The notes beneath the pieces were generated by a model that did not search any database, was not told the origin of the DNA, and saw nothing but the letters and a program-made list of their open reading frames with translations. The position numbers and the translations under genes are program-made. Shown in pieces: positions 49,201 through 59,178 of a stretch of 64,000 nucleotides of DNA; the first letter of the stretch is position 1, and every line of letters starts with the position of its first letter. Origin of the DNA: Proales similis (Eukaryota > Rotifera > Eurotatoria > Ploima > Proalidae); contig JAGVRJ010000006.1 in the NCBI GenBank assembly GCA_019059635.1, positions 1,550,001 to 1,614,000 on the forward strand. The letters run 5' to 3'.

Positions 49201-50364
49201 CAAACTCTGCTTTAAATGTACAAGCTGTAATTGCACTCTAAAGTAAGTAGATCGATTTAAGACAAATTTATTAATCGTCCTGTCGAAGCCGAAGGCACCG
49301 ATATCTAAAAATCGCCCAACCTGGGTCAAGCGACCACCACACTCTAATTAAATTCATTCAAAATTTTCGCTCTCTTCACTTTCCATTTCTCACGTAAGCG
49401 CCGAAGCGGCTAGAACGATTGCGAACCGGCTGTTCGATTGCCTTCTTGAGTTCTTTTCTGAATTGGTTTTATTGCTCAAACTTTGTTGAACTCACACTAA
49501 GAAACGATGTTTTTACCTTTTCTTGTTTCCTTTTGTCTAATAGTGAGAATAACTACAACCTGAGAGAGAAGCAACCAGTGTGCCGAGATAAATGCGCCAA
49601 AGCGGCTGCAATAAATGCTAACAAAGAGTATGGCGCGATAATAATAGAGACCAATTACGTGGCCGAGGGAAAACTTCCTTCGACCTCATCGACAAGCTCT
49701 CCGAGATCAGTCTCGACTGTTTCACCTGGCGCCAAGTCGCCCAATAACACTCTTAGCCCGAAGTCCTCCTCTAAGCCCTCTTCTGCGCAAAACTCTCCTT
49801 CCGCGTCATCCAAAGTCAAAAACGTTGAGACCAAGTCTCCTAAAAGCCCCAACAAGCTCTAAATACCGAGTCTAAAGAACAGTCAAACAAATTACAAGTA
49901 AACATCGCACCCATTGTTGTCCAACTCATCCCACCCGCTGCTCCCTTATTCCACTCCTCACCTGTTTTGGCTTCCTACTGCCCCCCTGGCTCGCGTCTTC
50001 ACTGGCTGTTCGACCCTCAGTTTGCCATTAGAGATCATCACATTCCGTTGCACTTGAGCATGATGTTTGCCTCTGGCTTGATACCTTTTTTGCTTAACCT
50101 CAAATGTGTTTAGTTTGAGTGTTTTGGTTTTCTTTGGTTTTGAGTGTTTTTTTTTTCATAAAACTTAAAAATCGAGAATTTCTATTGATTCGTTTGCAAT
50201 TTTTCAGACTCGGCAACTTTTCCTCCATCAAACAAACACTCTACTGCACTCCGCACTACATTCAACTGTTCAGTCGAAACGGCAACTATGACGAAGGCTT
50301 CGGACTCGAGGACTACAAACGCAAATGGCTTCACCGGAGTGCTGAACCACTGGCCACAAGCTAA
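36748..50364 (+). CDS. EPLIN/LIMA1-like LIM protein, multi-promoter gene
   Basis: This is the largest gene here. Distal first exons: 36748-36867, 36926-36989, 37055-37315. Shared exons: 43100-43162, 45845-45983, 46163-46597, 46699-46810, 46873-47505, 47751-48218, 48288-48382, 48447-48542, 48771-49020, 49076-49242. Then one of two last exons, 49544-49862 or 50208-50364. All joins are phase-consistent and give about 1019 or 1073 aa. The body is disordered and acidic, with at least nine copies of a short motif G-x-A-K-S/E-x-L-x2-F/W between about 47070 and 48900. The C-terminus is one LIM domain (CVACDKTVYAMEK, HKLCFKCTSC) closest in memory to EPLIN/LIMA1 and LIMD2. With 50208-50364 it ends in YCTPHY and NYDEGFG, typical of that group. 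EPLIN binds and bundles actin; an actin role here is inferred. Two further first exons are listed separately. Confidence 0.85.
37316..41081. other. Large first intron of the LIM gene, upstream of its second promoter
   Basis: About 3.8 kb of intron. It holds a CA repeat at about 40083-40105, GA-rich stretches near 39240-39265, and poly-T runs. The donor at its left edge is either GT at 37313 or GC at 37316; both leave phase 1. I found no additional exon with good evidence. Confidence 0.55.
40083..40105. repeat. CA dinucleotide microsatellite
   Basis: About 10-11 CA units inside the first LIM-gene intron. Confidence 0.85.
41082..42933 (+). other. Alternative first coding exon 2 of the LIM gene (617 codons)
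   Basis: An ATG at 41082 opens 617 codons ending at a phase-1 donor (AAAG|GTGAAT). It can splice to 43100, giving isoforms of about 1488 or 1542 aa. The segment is Ser/Asp/Glu-rich, with poly-Ser, poly-Asp and a short coiled coil (LDKIEKINRLQEKINEI). No domain is recognised. If read without splicing it stops at 43007. Confidence 0.75.
43261..43294. repeat. GA dinucleotide microsatellite
   Basis: A run of GA units with one interruption (GACAGA) in a LIM-gene intron. Confidence 0.85.
45080..45134 (+). other. Alternative first coding exon 3 of the LIM gene (18 codons)
   Basis: ATG at 45080 opens MVDVRSTEVAYVADLDNL and ends at a strong donor (TTGA|GTAAGT) in phase 1, exactly the phase needed for the acceptor at 45845. 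The resulting protein would be about 868 aa with the short last exon. It is supported by frame, splice consensus and position only. Confidence 0.5.
49544..49862 (+). other. Alternative last exon A of the LIM gene
   Basis: The acceptor (TCTAATAG) joins in phase 2 to 49242. It encodes NENNYNLREKQPVCRDKC, which completes the second zinc-binding module with Cys-x2-Cys, then a Ser/Pro/Lys-rich tail ending at TAA 49862. Confidence 0.75.
50208..50364 (+). other. Alternative last exon B of the LIM gene
   Basis: The acceptor (TTTTTCAG) also fits phase 2 from 49242. It encodes LGNFSSIKQTLYCTPHY and NGNYDEGFG, the usual LIM ending for EPLIN/LIMD2 proteins with Cys-x2-His, then stops at 50364. AATAAA lies near 50761. 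Confidence 0.8.
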
Positions 50365-51029
50365 ACGCCTTGCAGCCTCCTTCAGCTTTCTCTTATTCAC
50401 TCAGACCCACCTGAATTGGACGTTTTGATACGCAAAATCAGACAATTTCTCTCATTTTTCTCTTCTTCTTATTCTTTATTTTACCTGCAATTGTCTCACT
50501 TGACTGTAAAATTTCTCTCAAAGCAAACATCCAAATGCAGCGCTTCGATTCATGTTTGTTTGTACGACGCCATGACTCTGCCAAAGAGCATCTCATCTTC
50601 TTCATCCTAATTATTGTCACACGCAAACACACACACACACACAAACTCTGCAACACACAAATTTTAATCGAATTTTAATCGAATTTTAACTAATCTAAAT
50701 TGCAATTCAATTAAATTACTTAATTTTTAGAAGAGTGCTTATAGAACCAATTCGCTCTTGAAATAAATGAATTCTTTTTGCTTTAGTGCTCATCTGGCTC
50801 GTTTTTATTTGGCGACCATGTTCTCGCTATTCGCTTGTCCTCGTTTTTAGGCTCCGAGCCGCTTTGGTCTGGTCCGAGACGAATTGCATAATTGTCCGAC
50901 TCGACCACACCAGTCCATGCACTCTGAACGGGGTTTGGGCTAATGGTGATGGACAACTTGATTAGACAAACTTGGATCAGATTTAAAGTACGAGTGATCG
51001 CACCTCATTCCTAATAATTGCCAGAAAAG
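50365..51029. other. LIM 3' UTR and upstream region of the eight-repeat gene
   Basis: About 660 bp containing a CA run at about 50628-50642, repeated AATTTTAATCG-like AT-rich sequence near 50660-50690 and a poly(A) signal near 50761. No coding exon. Confidence 0.5.
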
Positions 51030-53060
51030 ATGATTGCTCGGTCCAAATCGCTTGGAATTCTGCTCACGTCGATTCTCGTTTCGAACAGCGTGCTAGTCGC
51101 TTGCTCAGCGTGCGATTGCTCAATTGAAGAGCTGCTTGAACGAGAAAAGCTATTTAAATCGATGAGACGAATTCGAATTGAAAAAGAGGACGGCATCAGC
51201 GTTTACGAGTCGGACGAACTGGACACAAGCAAACGAGTGACGTGTGGATCCTTGGTCATTTACGAGGCAGTCGAGAACAATCGTTTGATAAAACTCTGCC
51301 GCCAATGCGCTCACTCGTCATGGACACAGGTGGCAGTCTGCTCATCGGTCAAATGCGACAAACAAGACTTGATAATGAACGCAGAGATTCGAACGGCCAC
51401 CAATCAAATGCTCAACCCAAAGCAACGTCTATTCTCGCCCGATCTGACCATGGCCATCTACGTCTATTCCACGTTTAAAATCTGCAAGCTTTGCCAGGAG
51501 AACGGCATTTGGTCACAAGTGTTCATGGGCGCTGAGTGCCCTCCGATTGAAACGCGACCAGCCGAGCCAGGCTGCGATCCAAATGAACTAACCCAAACGG
51601 AACAGACCGATCCTACTTACTTACGCATTCGGCTAGAATCGGGCGACGGCTTGAAAAAGCTCAGCAGCAAGGACAAGCTGCCATTTGGAAGTGTGGCCGT
51701 CTATCAACGCTTCCTGCCCACTCTGGAGGCCAAGTTCAATAAGAGCTCGCGTTTATCGCAGCCGTTCTTTCCATTCAATCCTTTCACAAGGAAGTTCTGC
51801 CGTTATTGCCACCACGGTCACTGGTCCGAGTTAGAGTCGTGCGTCACGCTCAATTGTGACCGAGAGGACTTGACTGGCTTGCCAGACGTGTTTCATTTGA
51901 ACAACAAGAGTCGAGCCGAGGAGAGCTTGAAGATATTCGTGCCCGGCTCGGTTGTGGCCGTCTACTCGTTTGGTGAGGCCAAGTTCTGCAAGTTGTGTCA
52001 CGAGAACGGCGAATGGAGCCGTTACTCCATGTCCGAGCTGTGTCCCCCTCAGGTCAATGGCCCTCTGCTTCCCTTGCGAACAGATTACGGACGCTCGTCG
52101 GCCGTGCAAAGCAAACAGCAAAATATTGACATCCAAAAGATAGAGAGCTCGTGCAATTTGGAGCCTCTAACTCGACTTGAATCAGCGCGGAAAGATTTAA
52201 GACGTGAGCTGTTTATTTCTTCAGACCATAAGCGCAAACTTGATCCGACTTTTGACGCGAGAATACCAAGTCGCAGTCTGGTCGTGTTCTCAAGCTCAGC
52301 CGATTCACTTCAGAAAGAATGCAGCGTGTGCATCAACGGCGAATGGACGCAAATATCGCCCACGTGCTCAATAGATTCGAAAGTGCACTTCTGCGAGCGA
52401 GACAAGCTCGACGACAAAGCTGAGATTCGTCTGACAACTGGTCTGGCGCCGGCTGAACAGAATCTGTTTGAACTCAACTCAGCAGTGGCGGTCTATCGGT
52501 TCGGTGAAAACAGCTTCAGATGTCGCCTGTGTGAAGTTGAACACGGCAAGGCTGGCTGGTCGAAATTAGCTCAGCCGCTTAAATGTGGCCTTATTCATCA
52601 AAGAGAGAAGGTGATCAAAAGTCGAGCAGGTAGCGAATGTTCAATCAGCGACTTGCAAAATTCGCCTGAATTCAGCCTTGATTCCGTTCTTTCTCCTGAC
52701 GGCTTGCTTAAAGTCGAACAGGCCTCGACCATTTTGGGCTCCATGGCCGTATTTGACCGCACCTCTTCGAACATAAAATGGTGTCGAAGATGCGAAAGGA
52801 GCGGCTGGTCTACTCAGTATTTGCCTTGTTCATTCAGACATGGATCGACCAAATGCAAACTGAGTGAGCTGCGAGGAGTCAGTTATTTGGCAGATCCAAA
52901 TGACGGATCCAAAATTTTCTACTTTTCGCCTCAGATGCTCGTCTTTCCGACCCGTCTGATTGCAGTCTACGAGTTTGCCGGCCAGAAATACTGCAAAGCC
53001 TGTCAACTGGACGGTTCATGGTCTAAACAAGCCACCCGTGGGCTCTGTGCTGGTATTTGA
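51030..53060 (+). CDS. Secreted protein of eight tandem Cys-rich repeats (unrecognised)
   Basis: One intronless exon encodes 676 aa. The first 30 residues form a signal peptide (LGILLTSILVSNSVLVACS). The rest is eight repeats of roughly 65-100 residues. Each begins C-x2-x-[DE]-L, has a central G-S-x-x-V-[YF] strand, then K/R-x-C-x2-C, a G-x-W-[ST] turn and a final Cys. Examples are FGSVAVYQRF, FCRYCHHGHWSE, FCKLCHENGEWSR and YCKACQLDGSWSK. Odd and even repeats differ slightly, as if an ancestral pair was multiplied. The G..V.Y....C...G.W....C spacing is reminiscent of sushi/CCP modules with extra Cys pairs, but I cannot assign it. No transmembrane segment at the C-terminus. Function unknown; an extracellular binding role is inference. 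Confidence 0.8.
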   Translation: MIARSKSLGILLTSILVSNSVLVACSACDCSIEELLEREKLFKSMRRIRIEKEDGISVYESDELDTSKRVTCGSLVIYEAVENNRLIKLCRQCAHSSWTQVAVCSSVKCDKQDLIMNAEIRTATNQMLNPKQRLFSPDLTMAIYVYSTFKICKLCQENGIWSQVFMGAECPPIETRPAEPGCDPNELTQTEQTDPTYLRIRLESGDGLKKLSSKDKLPFGSVAVYQRFLPTLEAKFNKSSRLSQPFFPFNPFTRKFCRYCHHGHWSELESCVTLNCDREDLTGLPDVFHLNNKSRAEESLKIFVPGSVVAVYSFGEAKFCKLCHENGEWSRYSMSELCPPQVNGPLLPLRTDYGRSSAVQSKQQNIDIQKIESSCNLEPLTRLESARKDLRRELFISSDHKRKLDPTFDARIPSRSLVVFSSSADSLQKECSVCINGEWTQISPTCSIDSKVHFCERDKLDDKAEIRLTTGLAPAEQNLFELNSAVAVYRFGENSFRCRLCEVEHGKAGWSKLAQPLKCGLIHQREKVIKSRAGSECSISDLQNSPEFSLDSVLSPDGLLKVEQASTILGSMAVFDRTSSNIKWCRRCERSGWSTQYLPCSFRHGSTKCKLSELRGVSYLADPNDGSKIFYFSPQMLVFPTRLIAVYEFAGQKYCKACQLDGSWSKQATRGLCAGI

Positions 53061-53158
53061 ATTGGGGTCCAGTTCTCGGTTTATTTTTATTTATTCAAAA
53101 TTCTTGTTTTTTCATTTTGCAGTCTATGTCAAGCAAATAAAAATCATGAACAATCGAG

Positions 53159-55593
53159 CTAGGCGTTTGAAAATAAGAAATTTTGCGGCGGAATTGAGAA
53201 GAAAATGTAAAGAAAGACAGAAATAGAAATGATGATGAACAGATTCACTCTGAGCACGAGCTTTTCCTTTCGACTCTGTTTCAAAGAGCGAACGCTCTCC
53301 AGACGTCTGTCGTCTTCTTCGACTATTTGCCGCTCTGTCTGCGCTTGGTCAGCCTCTAGACCGCAAAATATTCGGAGGAACCAACGCTTAAAACCTTTAT
53401 CTTCCACTCGTTGCTGCTCCTTATCAAGTGAGTCTATTGACTTGTCGGCAAGCTCAACATATTGCGTGGGCTTCGATCCACGAGCAACAATCTCATCAGG
53501 ACGAGGCTCTTCTGAACGACGAGTCATGTAGGTGGTCCGAATTGTCTTTGATTCAAAACGTTCAAGCGATCGTTTCACAGACCAAATTCAAAACACTTAC
53601 GCGAAAGGCTTCTGGCTCTTTGGTAAAAAGACTTGTCACCACCATAACGATAGCAGTTGACCAAAAAAGAAATACGGCAAAATACAAATAGTGAAAGTCG
53701 CGGATTATAGAAGGTCGCTTGTCTTCCTCGCCGCACGGAGGCTCAACGTAAATAAACTCTAAAATCATTCGAACTACACCAACAACCATCCCGTACATGA
53801 GACTGAAGAAGGCGCCCTTGTGAACAGATCGGTAAAGACAAGAGTTGAAAAGGCGAAGAATAATTGCTTTGCCTACTTTCTCGTTGGCTCGTTTCCAAAG
53901 AACAGCGAGAAGATAGACAGCGGCTATCGGAGGCGCTAAAAATGATGCAATGCTCTGAATGTAGATATAGAGCTGGCCGCCTTGCATGTTCTTGATTATC
54001 GGCACCCAGGCGATGCCAATAGCGACCATCACCAAGATGAAGATTCTAAACAAAACCTAACGATCGTGAACTAGAAAGAGAAAGGAAATTCGAATTACCG
54101 TCCAGCGATCATAAGACTTTTGTTCGAGGCGTTTGCTTTGAACTGTTTGAAAATGTCTACAGTAAATAGAGTGGACGAGCTGTTGAATATTGAGGTCAAG
54201 TCAGAAATGAGAGCGGCGAGCATGACGGCCATCATGAGACCGCGCAGACCGGACGGCATCAGCCGCAAGATGAGCATCGGATAGGCGATGTTGGAGCAGC
54301 CGTTGCGGCTGCCGCAGATGCGCATGCACGCGTCGGGGTCGCTGCAGCCGACCTCGTCCGGGTAGAGGGCGCGGCTGATCATGCCCGGGATGACCATCAT
54401 GAACAGCGGCAGGATCTTGATGTAGCCGGCGAGCAGCGTGCCGCCCTGCGCATGCGACAGGCTCTTGGCGGCGAGCGCGCGCTGCACCATCATCTGCGAC
54501 CAGTCGATCCGATTAGAAGGCGCACTCGCTCAGCTGAGGCCGAGACCTACCTGGTCGGCGCACCAGTACCAGATCGAGCTGGGCGTCTGGCCGAGGAAGA
54601 AGCCCAGCCAGGGCATGTCTTTGTCGTCGAGCGAGCGCAGCATCTGGAACGCCTTCGGATTGGGCATGCTGCACTCAAAGTTGGGCGCCGACATGTTCAC
54701 GTGAGAATGGTTCATGTATTGATGGTAAAGGCTTTGGTAGCTTCCGACTTTATGAAAAGCCACGCCCATCAACGATACCCCGCCGATAATCATTATAATC
54801 GTTTGAATCGTATCAGTGTAGATAACAGCGGCCAGGCCGCCAGCTATTGTGCACAGAGCCGTGAGGGCTAATATGACCAGCACTGACAAGTAGAGATCCC
54901 AGCCTAAGGCGATTTTGATGAACAGAGCACCTGAGTAGAGGTTGACCTTGATGAAAGTATTCTGTCAAAACTGAATCGATGGCCGAATGATGGCTTGCTT
55001 TTTACCGATATTTTGGTGAATATGTAGAGGAAGAGGGAGAGCACGGACAGATAGACGCGGATTCGATTTCCTCCGAAGCGCTTGCTCATGAACTCGGGCA
55101 GCGTGGCTACACTGCTGGCGATAAACACGGGCAAGAGAATCCATCCCAAGAGTTGGAGAAGAAGCATTGCCTTTTGTTTCTTCATTAGAACGGCTTCTAG
55201 ACTAAAATTGTTGCGTCTGTTTAACTTGCATTCAGCTCAAAAGCGCCGACGGCCAGGCCACTAGCCGCTCCCGATCCGGCAAGTCCGATGAAGTGCTCGC
55301 TGCCGATGTTGCTGGCAAACAGACTTGCCCCGACCTGTCAAATTAAATTGCAATGCGCTTTCACTTAATCTATCGAAAAGAATAAATTACAAAAATCCAT
55401 GTCATTCGTCGACCGGCCAGAAAATAGGAATCGACTGTGTTCCGTTTGTAAGCTATTGAGCTCTAATCGAAGCATGGAGGTCTTGGCAGAATGAGGGCTG
55501 GCAAAGGTTGCATCTTACATAGACTCCGGTGCCTATAACCAGAGTGAAGTAAACCACTACAACAACCAAGTCCCATACGTCAAGGTTGTTCAT
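53159..55593 (-). CDS. SGLT-type sodium/solute cotransporter, copy 1
   Basis: SLC5A family, Na+-coupled sugar or polyol uptake across the plasma membrane. Nine exons (55519-55593, 55391-55462, 55230-55334, 55006-55170, 54551-54946, 54099-54493, 53877-54045, 53601-53816, 53159-53545) join in phase to 659 aa, near human SGLT1. Landmarks are [88 protein letters not shown] and a C-terminal final helix ([11 protein letters not shown]). Residues aligned with the SGLT1 sugar site (Asn and His in SNIGSEHF, Glu in FELN, Tyr-Trp in WYWC, Gln in YIQS) are kept; substrate is not determinable. The intron 55171-55229 has a GC donor. A central segment is nearly identical to copy 2. Confidence 0.93.
54213..54710. 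repeat. Near-identical tract shared by SGLT copies (copy 1 side)
   Basis: Base-by-base comparison with 57331-57828 shows 498 aligned positions with two differences (54248 A versus 57366 G, and 54693 A versus 57811 T). The tract covers parts of two exons and the whole 57-nt intron between them. It is visibly GC-richer than its flanks. Similarity drops sharply at both ends. Confidence 0.93.
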
Positions 55594-56104
55594 TTTTCTG
55601 TCTCATGCGTAGAACTGAAGCATCGAATTACTGCAGTGCTAATTCGGTTGCGATGGCTGCTTGTATTGTTCGCTGCGTATTATTCACCTAATTCTCAAAT
55701 CGAATCGCTCTTTGTCTGAATAAACTTGATTAAAACCATTCACGTAATCAAATGCCTCGTTGTCATTAAACAAACCAACGCCTGGTCATCGCTTCTTTTC
55801 TATTATGTAATTGTTTAGGGCCTTGTTAATTCAAAATGTCTCTACCTTGCCAAGTCCTCGACCATGTTCAATAAAATTCTTTTTCTTTTCGATTGAAGTT
55901 TGAACTTTGCAACAATCGAGTTGGTTTCTTTGGTCCCGCCCAATTTCTATCAGCTTGACACAAAGAGTAAAATATCTAGGCTGTGTTGTTTTTAATGATT
56001 TCTTATCTCTTCGCTTTCGACGATAAACGGGTTTATTAGTTGACAAGAATGCGTCAAAAGTGAAAATCGTTTTTAAAATGAACAACCAACAACAGTCGAC
56101 TCAT
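55594..56104. other. Spacer between the two SGLT copies
   Basis: About 510 bp between the start of copy 1 and the stop of copy 2, so it should hold the copy 2 3' UTR and copy 1 promoter. No coding signal and no similarity to the spacer upstream of copy 2 that I can see. Confidence 0.45.
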
Positions 56105-58711
56105 TCAGATTTTGAAATGTGTGCCGTTCAAATGCTTGACGTTTTTGAACAAGAAGCTTTGCGGCGGAATTGAGAAAAATGTAAAGAGAAAGACTGCGAT
56201 CAGAATTATGAGAACAAGGTTTAGCTTGAGAATTGCTTTTTCAAATTTTGTTTTCTCGAACGAGTTGAGATTTTCGATTCGTTTCATCATTTCGTGGTGC
56301 TCCATGTGCGCTACTTGGTCCTCATGCGACGGCTCGAATCCGCAAAATACGCTCAGCATGATCTGTTTCCACGTTCTGCTGGGCGTTTCCATCTCAAACT
56401 GGCTGCGGTAGGGCTGATCAGAAATCGAAGTTGTCTCAAGTCTACTTCTAGAAGTGAGCACATAAAAATCGTCGAGTTCGTCAGGCCTTCCTTCTTGCGA
56501 TTTTTTAGTCCAAAATGTGGTTCTGATGGTCTTTGGGAGCAAATTTTCAACATTCCCTCATTTCGTCAAGTTGAATCAAAGAGAGCAAATTTACCCAATA
56601 ATCGTCCAGTTTCGAAGTTAATGAGCTAACCAAAACCATAACGATTCCGGTCGACCAAAACAGAAACATGGCGAAGTAGAGATAGTGAAACTGAAAAATG
56701 TGAAAGAAAAACAGGCGCAAGTTAAAACGAGAAAGGCCATTTACTTTTTTCAAAATCTCAGGACGTGTGTCTGGGTCTCCACAAGCAGGCTCAATGTAAA
56801 CAAAGTCAAGAATCATCCTTGATGGAATATTTTCTAAAGCAGAATAGACTGAGTCGTAAAAACAATCCGTACCTTGTGATTCCGATCACCATTCCGTACA
56901 TCAGGCTCCAAAACGCTCCCTTGCAAGTTAAATGAAAATGAAGAGAAAATGAATTAAAATAAAAAATCGAATCGAAAAAATTACTTTCTCATTTGCTCGA
57001 CGCCAGAGGATCGCAATTAAATAAACGACGGCAATGGGAGGAGCAAGGTATGAAGCAACACTCTGAATGTAGATGTAGAGTTGAGCGCCCTGCATATTCT
57101 TAATAATCGGTATCCAGAAAATACCGATCACGACCATGAATATCACAAAGAGCCTTAAGTAAAAAACTTCAAGCTTAAGAAAGAGCAGAATTGTTAGGAG
57201 CAAATGACCAACTCACCTCCCTGCGACCATTAAACGCTTGGTCGAAGCATTTTTGGAAAACTGTCCGTAGATGTCGACGGTGAATAGGGTTGCCGAACTG
57301 TTGAAAATGGAAGTCAAGTCTGACATTAAGGCGGCGAGCATGACGGCCATCATGAGACCGCGCAGGCCGGACGGCATCAGCCGCAAGATGAGCATCGGAT
57401 AGGCGATGTTGGAGCAGCCGTTGCGGCTGCCGCAGATGCGCATGCACGCGTCGGGGTCGCTGCAGCCGACCTCGTCCGGGTAGAGGGCGCGGCTGATCAT
57501 GCCCGGGATGACCATCATGAACAGCGGCAGGATCTTGATGTAGCCGGCGAGCAGCGTGCCGCCCTGCGCATGCGACAGGCTCTTGGCGGCGAGCGCGCGC
57601 TGCACCATCATCTGCGACCAGTCGATCCGATTAGAAGGCGCACTCGCTCAGCTGAGGCCGAGACCTACCTGGTCGGCGCACCAGTACCAGATCGAGCTGG
57701 GCGTCTGGCCGAGGAAGAAGCCCAGCCAGGGCATGTCTTTGTCGTCGAGCGAGCGCAGCATCTGGAACGCCTTCGGATTGGGCATGCTGCACTCAAAGTT
57801 GGGCGCCGACTTGTTCACGTGAGAATGGTCCATGTAATGGACAAAAAGACTTTCGTAACTTCCGATTTCCTTGAATGCAAAGCTCATGAGCGTCAATCCT
57901 CCGCCGAGCATTATCACAGTTTGAATAGTCTCTGTGTAAATCACGGCGGTCAATCCTCCCGCAATCGTACAAATGGCTGTCAGAGCGAGAATCAGCAGCA
58001 CAGAAACGTACAGGTCCCATCCGAGAGCAATTTTGATGAACAATGCTCCAGAATATAGATTTACCTTTTTGCACGAGATGAGTACAACTCAAGTAAGAGA
58101 ACTTGGTCAAATTTAGGCGATTACGGATATTTTCGTGAATATATAGAGAGTGAGCGACAACATTGACAAATAGACTCTGATGCGGTTGCCGCCGAATCTT
58201 TTGCTCATGTACTCTGGTAGAGTAGCAACCATACTCGAGATGAATACCGGCAGAAGGATCCAGCCAAGCAGCTGCAAAATCAGCATTGCCTTGAACACAA
58301 GAAATGACCATTTGAGATCAGTAACGTGCAGGTCTAGTTTTTCAATACATTCAGCTCGAAAGCCCCGACGGCCAGGCCACTAGCCGCTCCCGATCCGGCA
58401 AGTCCGATGAAGTGCTCGCTGCCGATGTTGCTGGCAAACAGACTTGCCCCGACCTTGATTAATTTGCTGATTGAAGCTCAAGTTAGTGTCGCAAAGTTGT
58501 CTCACCAGAATCCAGTTCATCTTTCGACCAGCCAAAAAATAACTGTCAACGGTGTTTCTTTTGTGATTGAGCGATACCTTGAGCACAAAACCAGAGTTAG
58601 AGACTTGGATCGGTAATCAAGACCTAAGAGTCGTACATAGGCACTGATTCCAATGATAGCACAGAAATAGGCGATTAAAACGGCGAGATCGGCTATCGAC
58701 AACGAGGCCAT
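56105..58711 (-). CDS. SGLT-type sodium/solute cotransporter, copy 2
   Basis: Tandem paralogue of copy 1, same strand. Eleven exons (58637-58711, 58506-58577, 58349-58453, 58125-58289, 57669-58064, 57217-57611, 56985-57153, 56873-56919, 56745-56817, 56595-56690, 56105-56530) join in phase to 672 aa. The first seven intron positions match copy 1. The region matching copy 1 exon 53601-53816 is split by two extra introns of 55 and 54 nt. Outside the shared tract the proteins have clearly diverged, especially in the hydrophilic C-terminal loop, so both copies are old and apparently functional. Sugar-site and Na-site motifs are kept ([27 protein letters not shown]). Confidence 0.93.
57331..57828. 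repeat. Near-identical tract shared by SGLT copies (copy 2 side)
   Basis: Partner of 54213-54710 at a constant offset of 3118 bp; the intron 57612-57668 is identical to 54494-54550. Confidence 0.93.
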
Positions 58712-59178
58712 GATTCATCAATTGGCTCTGTCAATCAAATCGTGCTGAACCTCGGTTCCGACTCGGTATTTTCTGTTCAAATAATTTGCAAATATTTTAT
58801 TATAATCGCACAATAGCAACTTTTTAATTTATCATCTGCAAGGAAAATTTTCAAAATATAAAGTGTCGAGAAAGAAAGAAATTATGCCATTTAGTATTTG
58901 GCCTCTGACGCGCAACTTTTCATTGAAGGTGCCAGAGTTTGCTGCACCTGAGAGTCATAAATTTTTATGCACGACAGGTTTGGTTCTAGTTCGATTAAAT
59001 TAGACTTGGAGCATCGTTTTCGATGCAGAGCTGCTCTCACTTTTAGTCTGGACGTCGATAAAACAATAAAAGTTAACTTTAAATCATCAGCGCACACGCC
59101 CGTTGTGGAGCCAGTTTAGACCAAGCAAACGAAAAATGAAAGCAAAGCTCATTGTCTGCTGGGTTTTATTTTAAAAAT
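58712..59178. other. Spacer between SGLT copy 2 and POLR1E
   Basis: About 470 bp, AT-rich near 58790-58870. It probably holds the copy 2 promoter and the POLR1E 3' end. No ORF of interest. Confidence 0.45.

Noticed and set aside
54438-54871. Long open frames on the plus strand within the SGLT tract, repeated at 57556-58058
   Set aside because: They are antisense to well-supported transporter exons and recur only because the underlying DNA is nearly identical and GC-rich.
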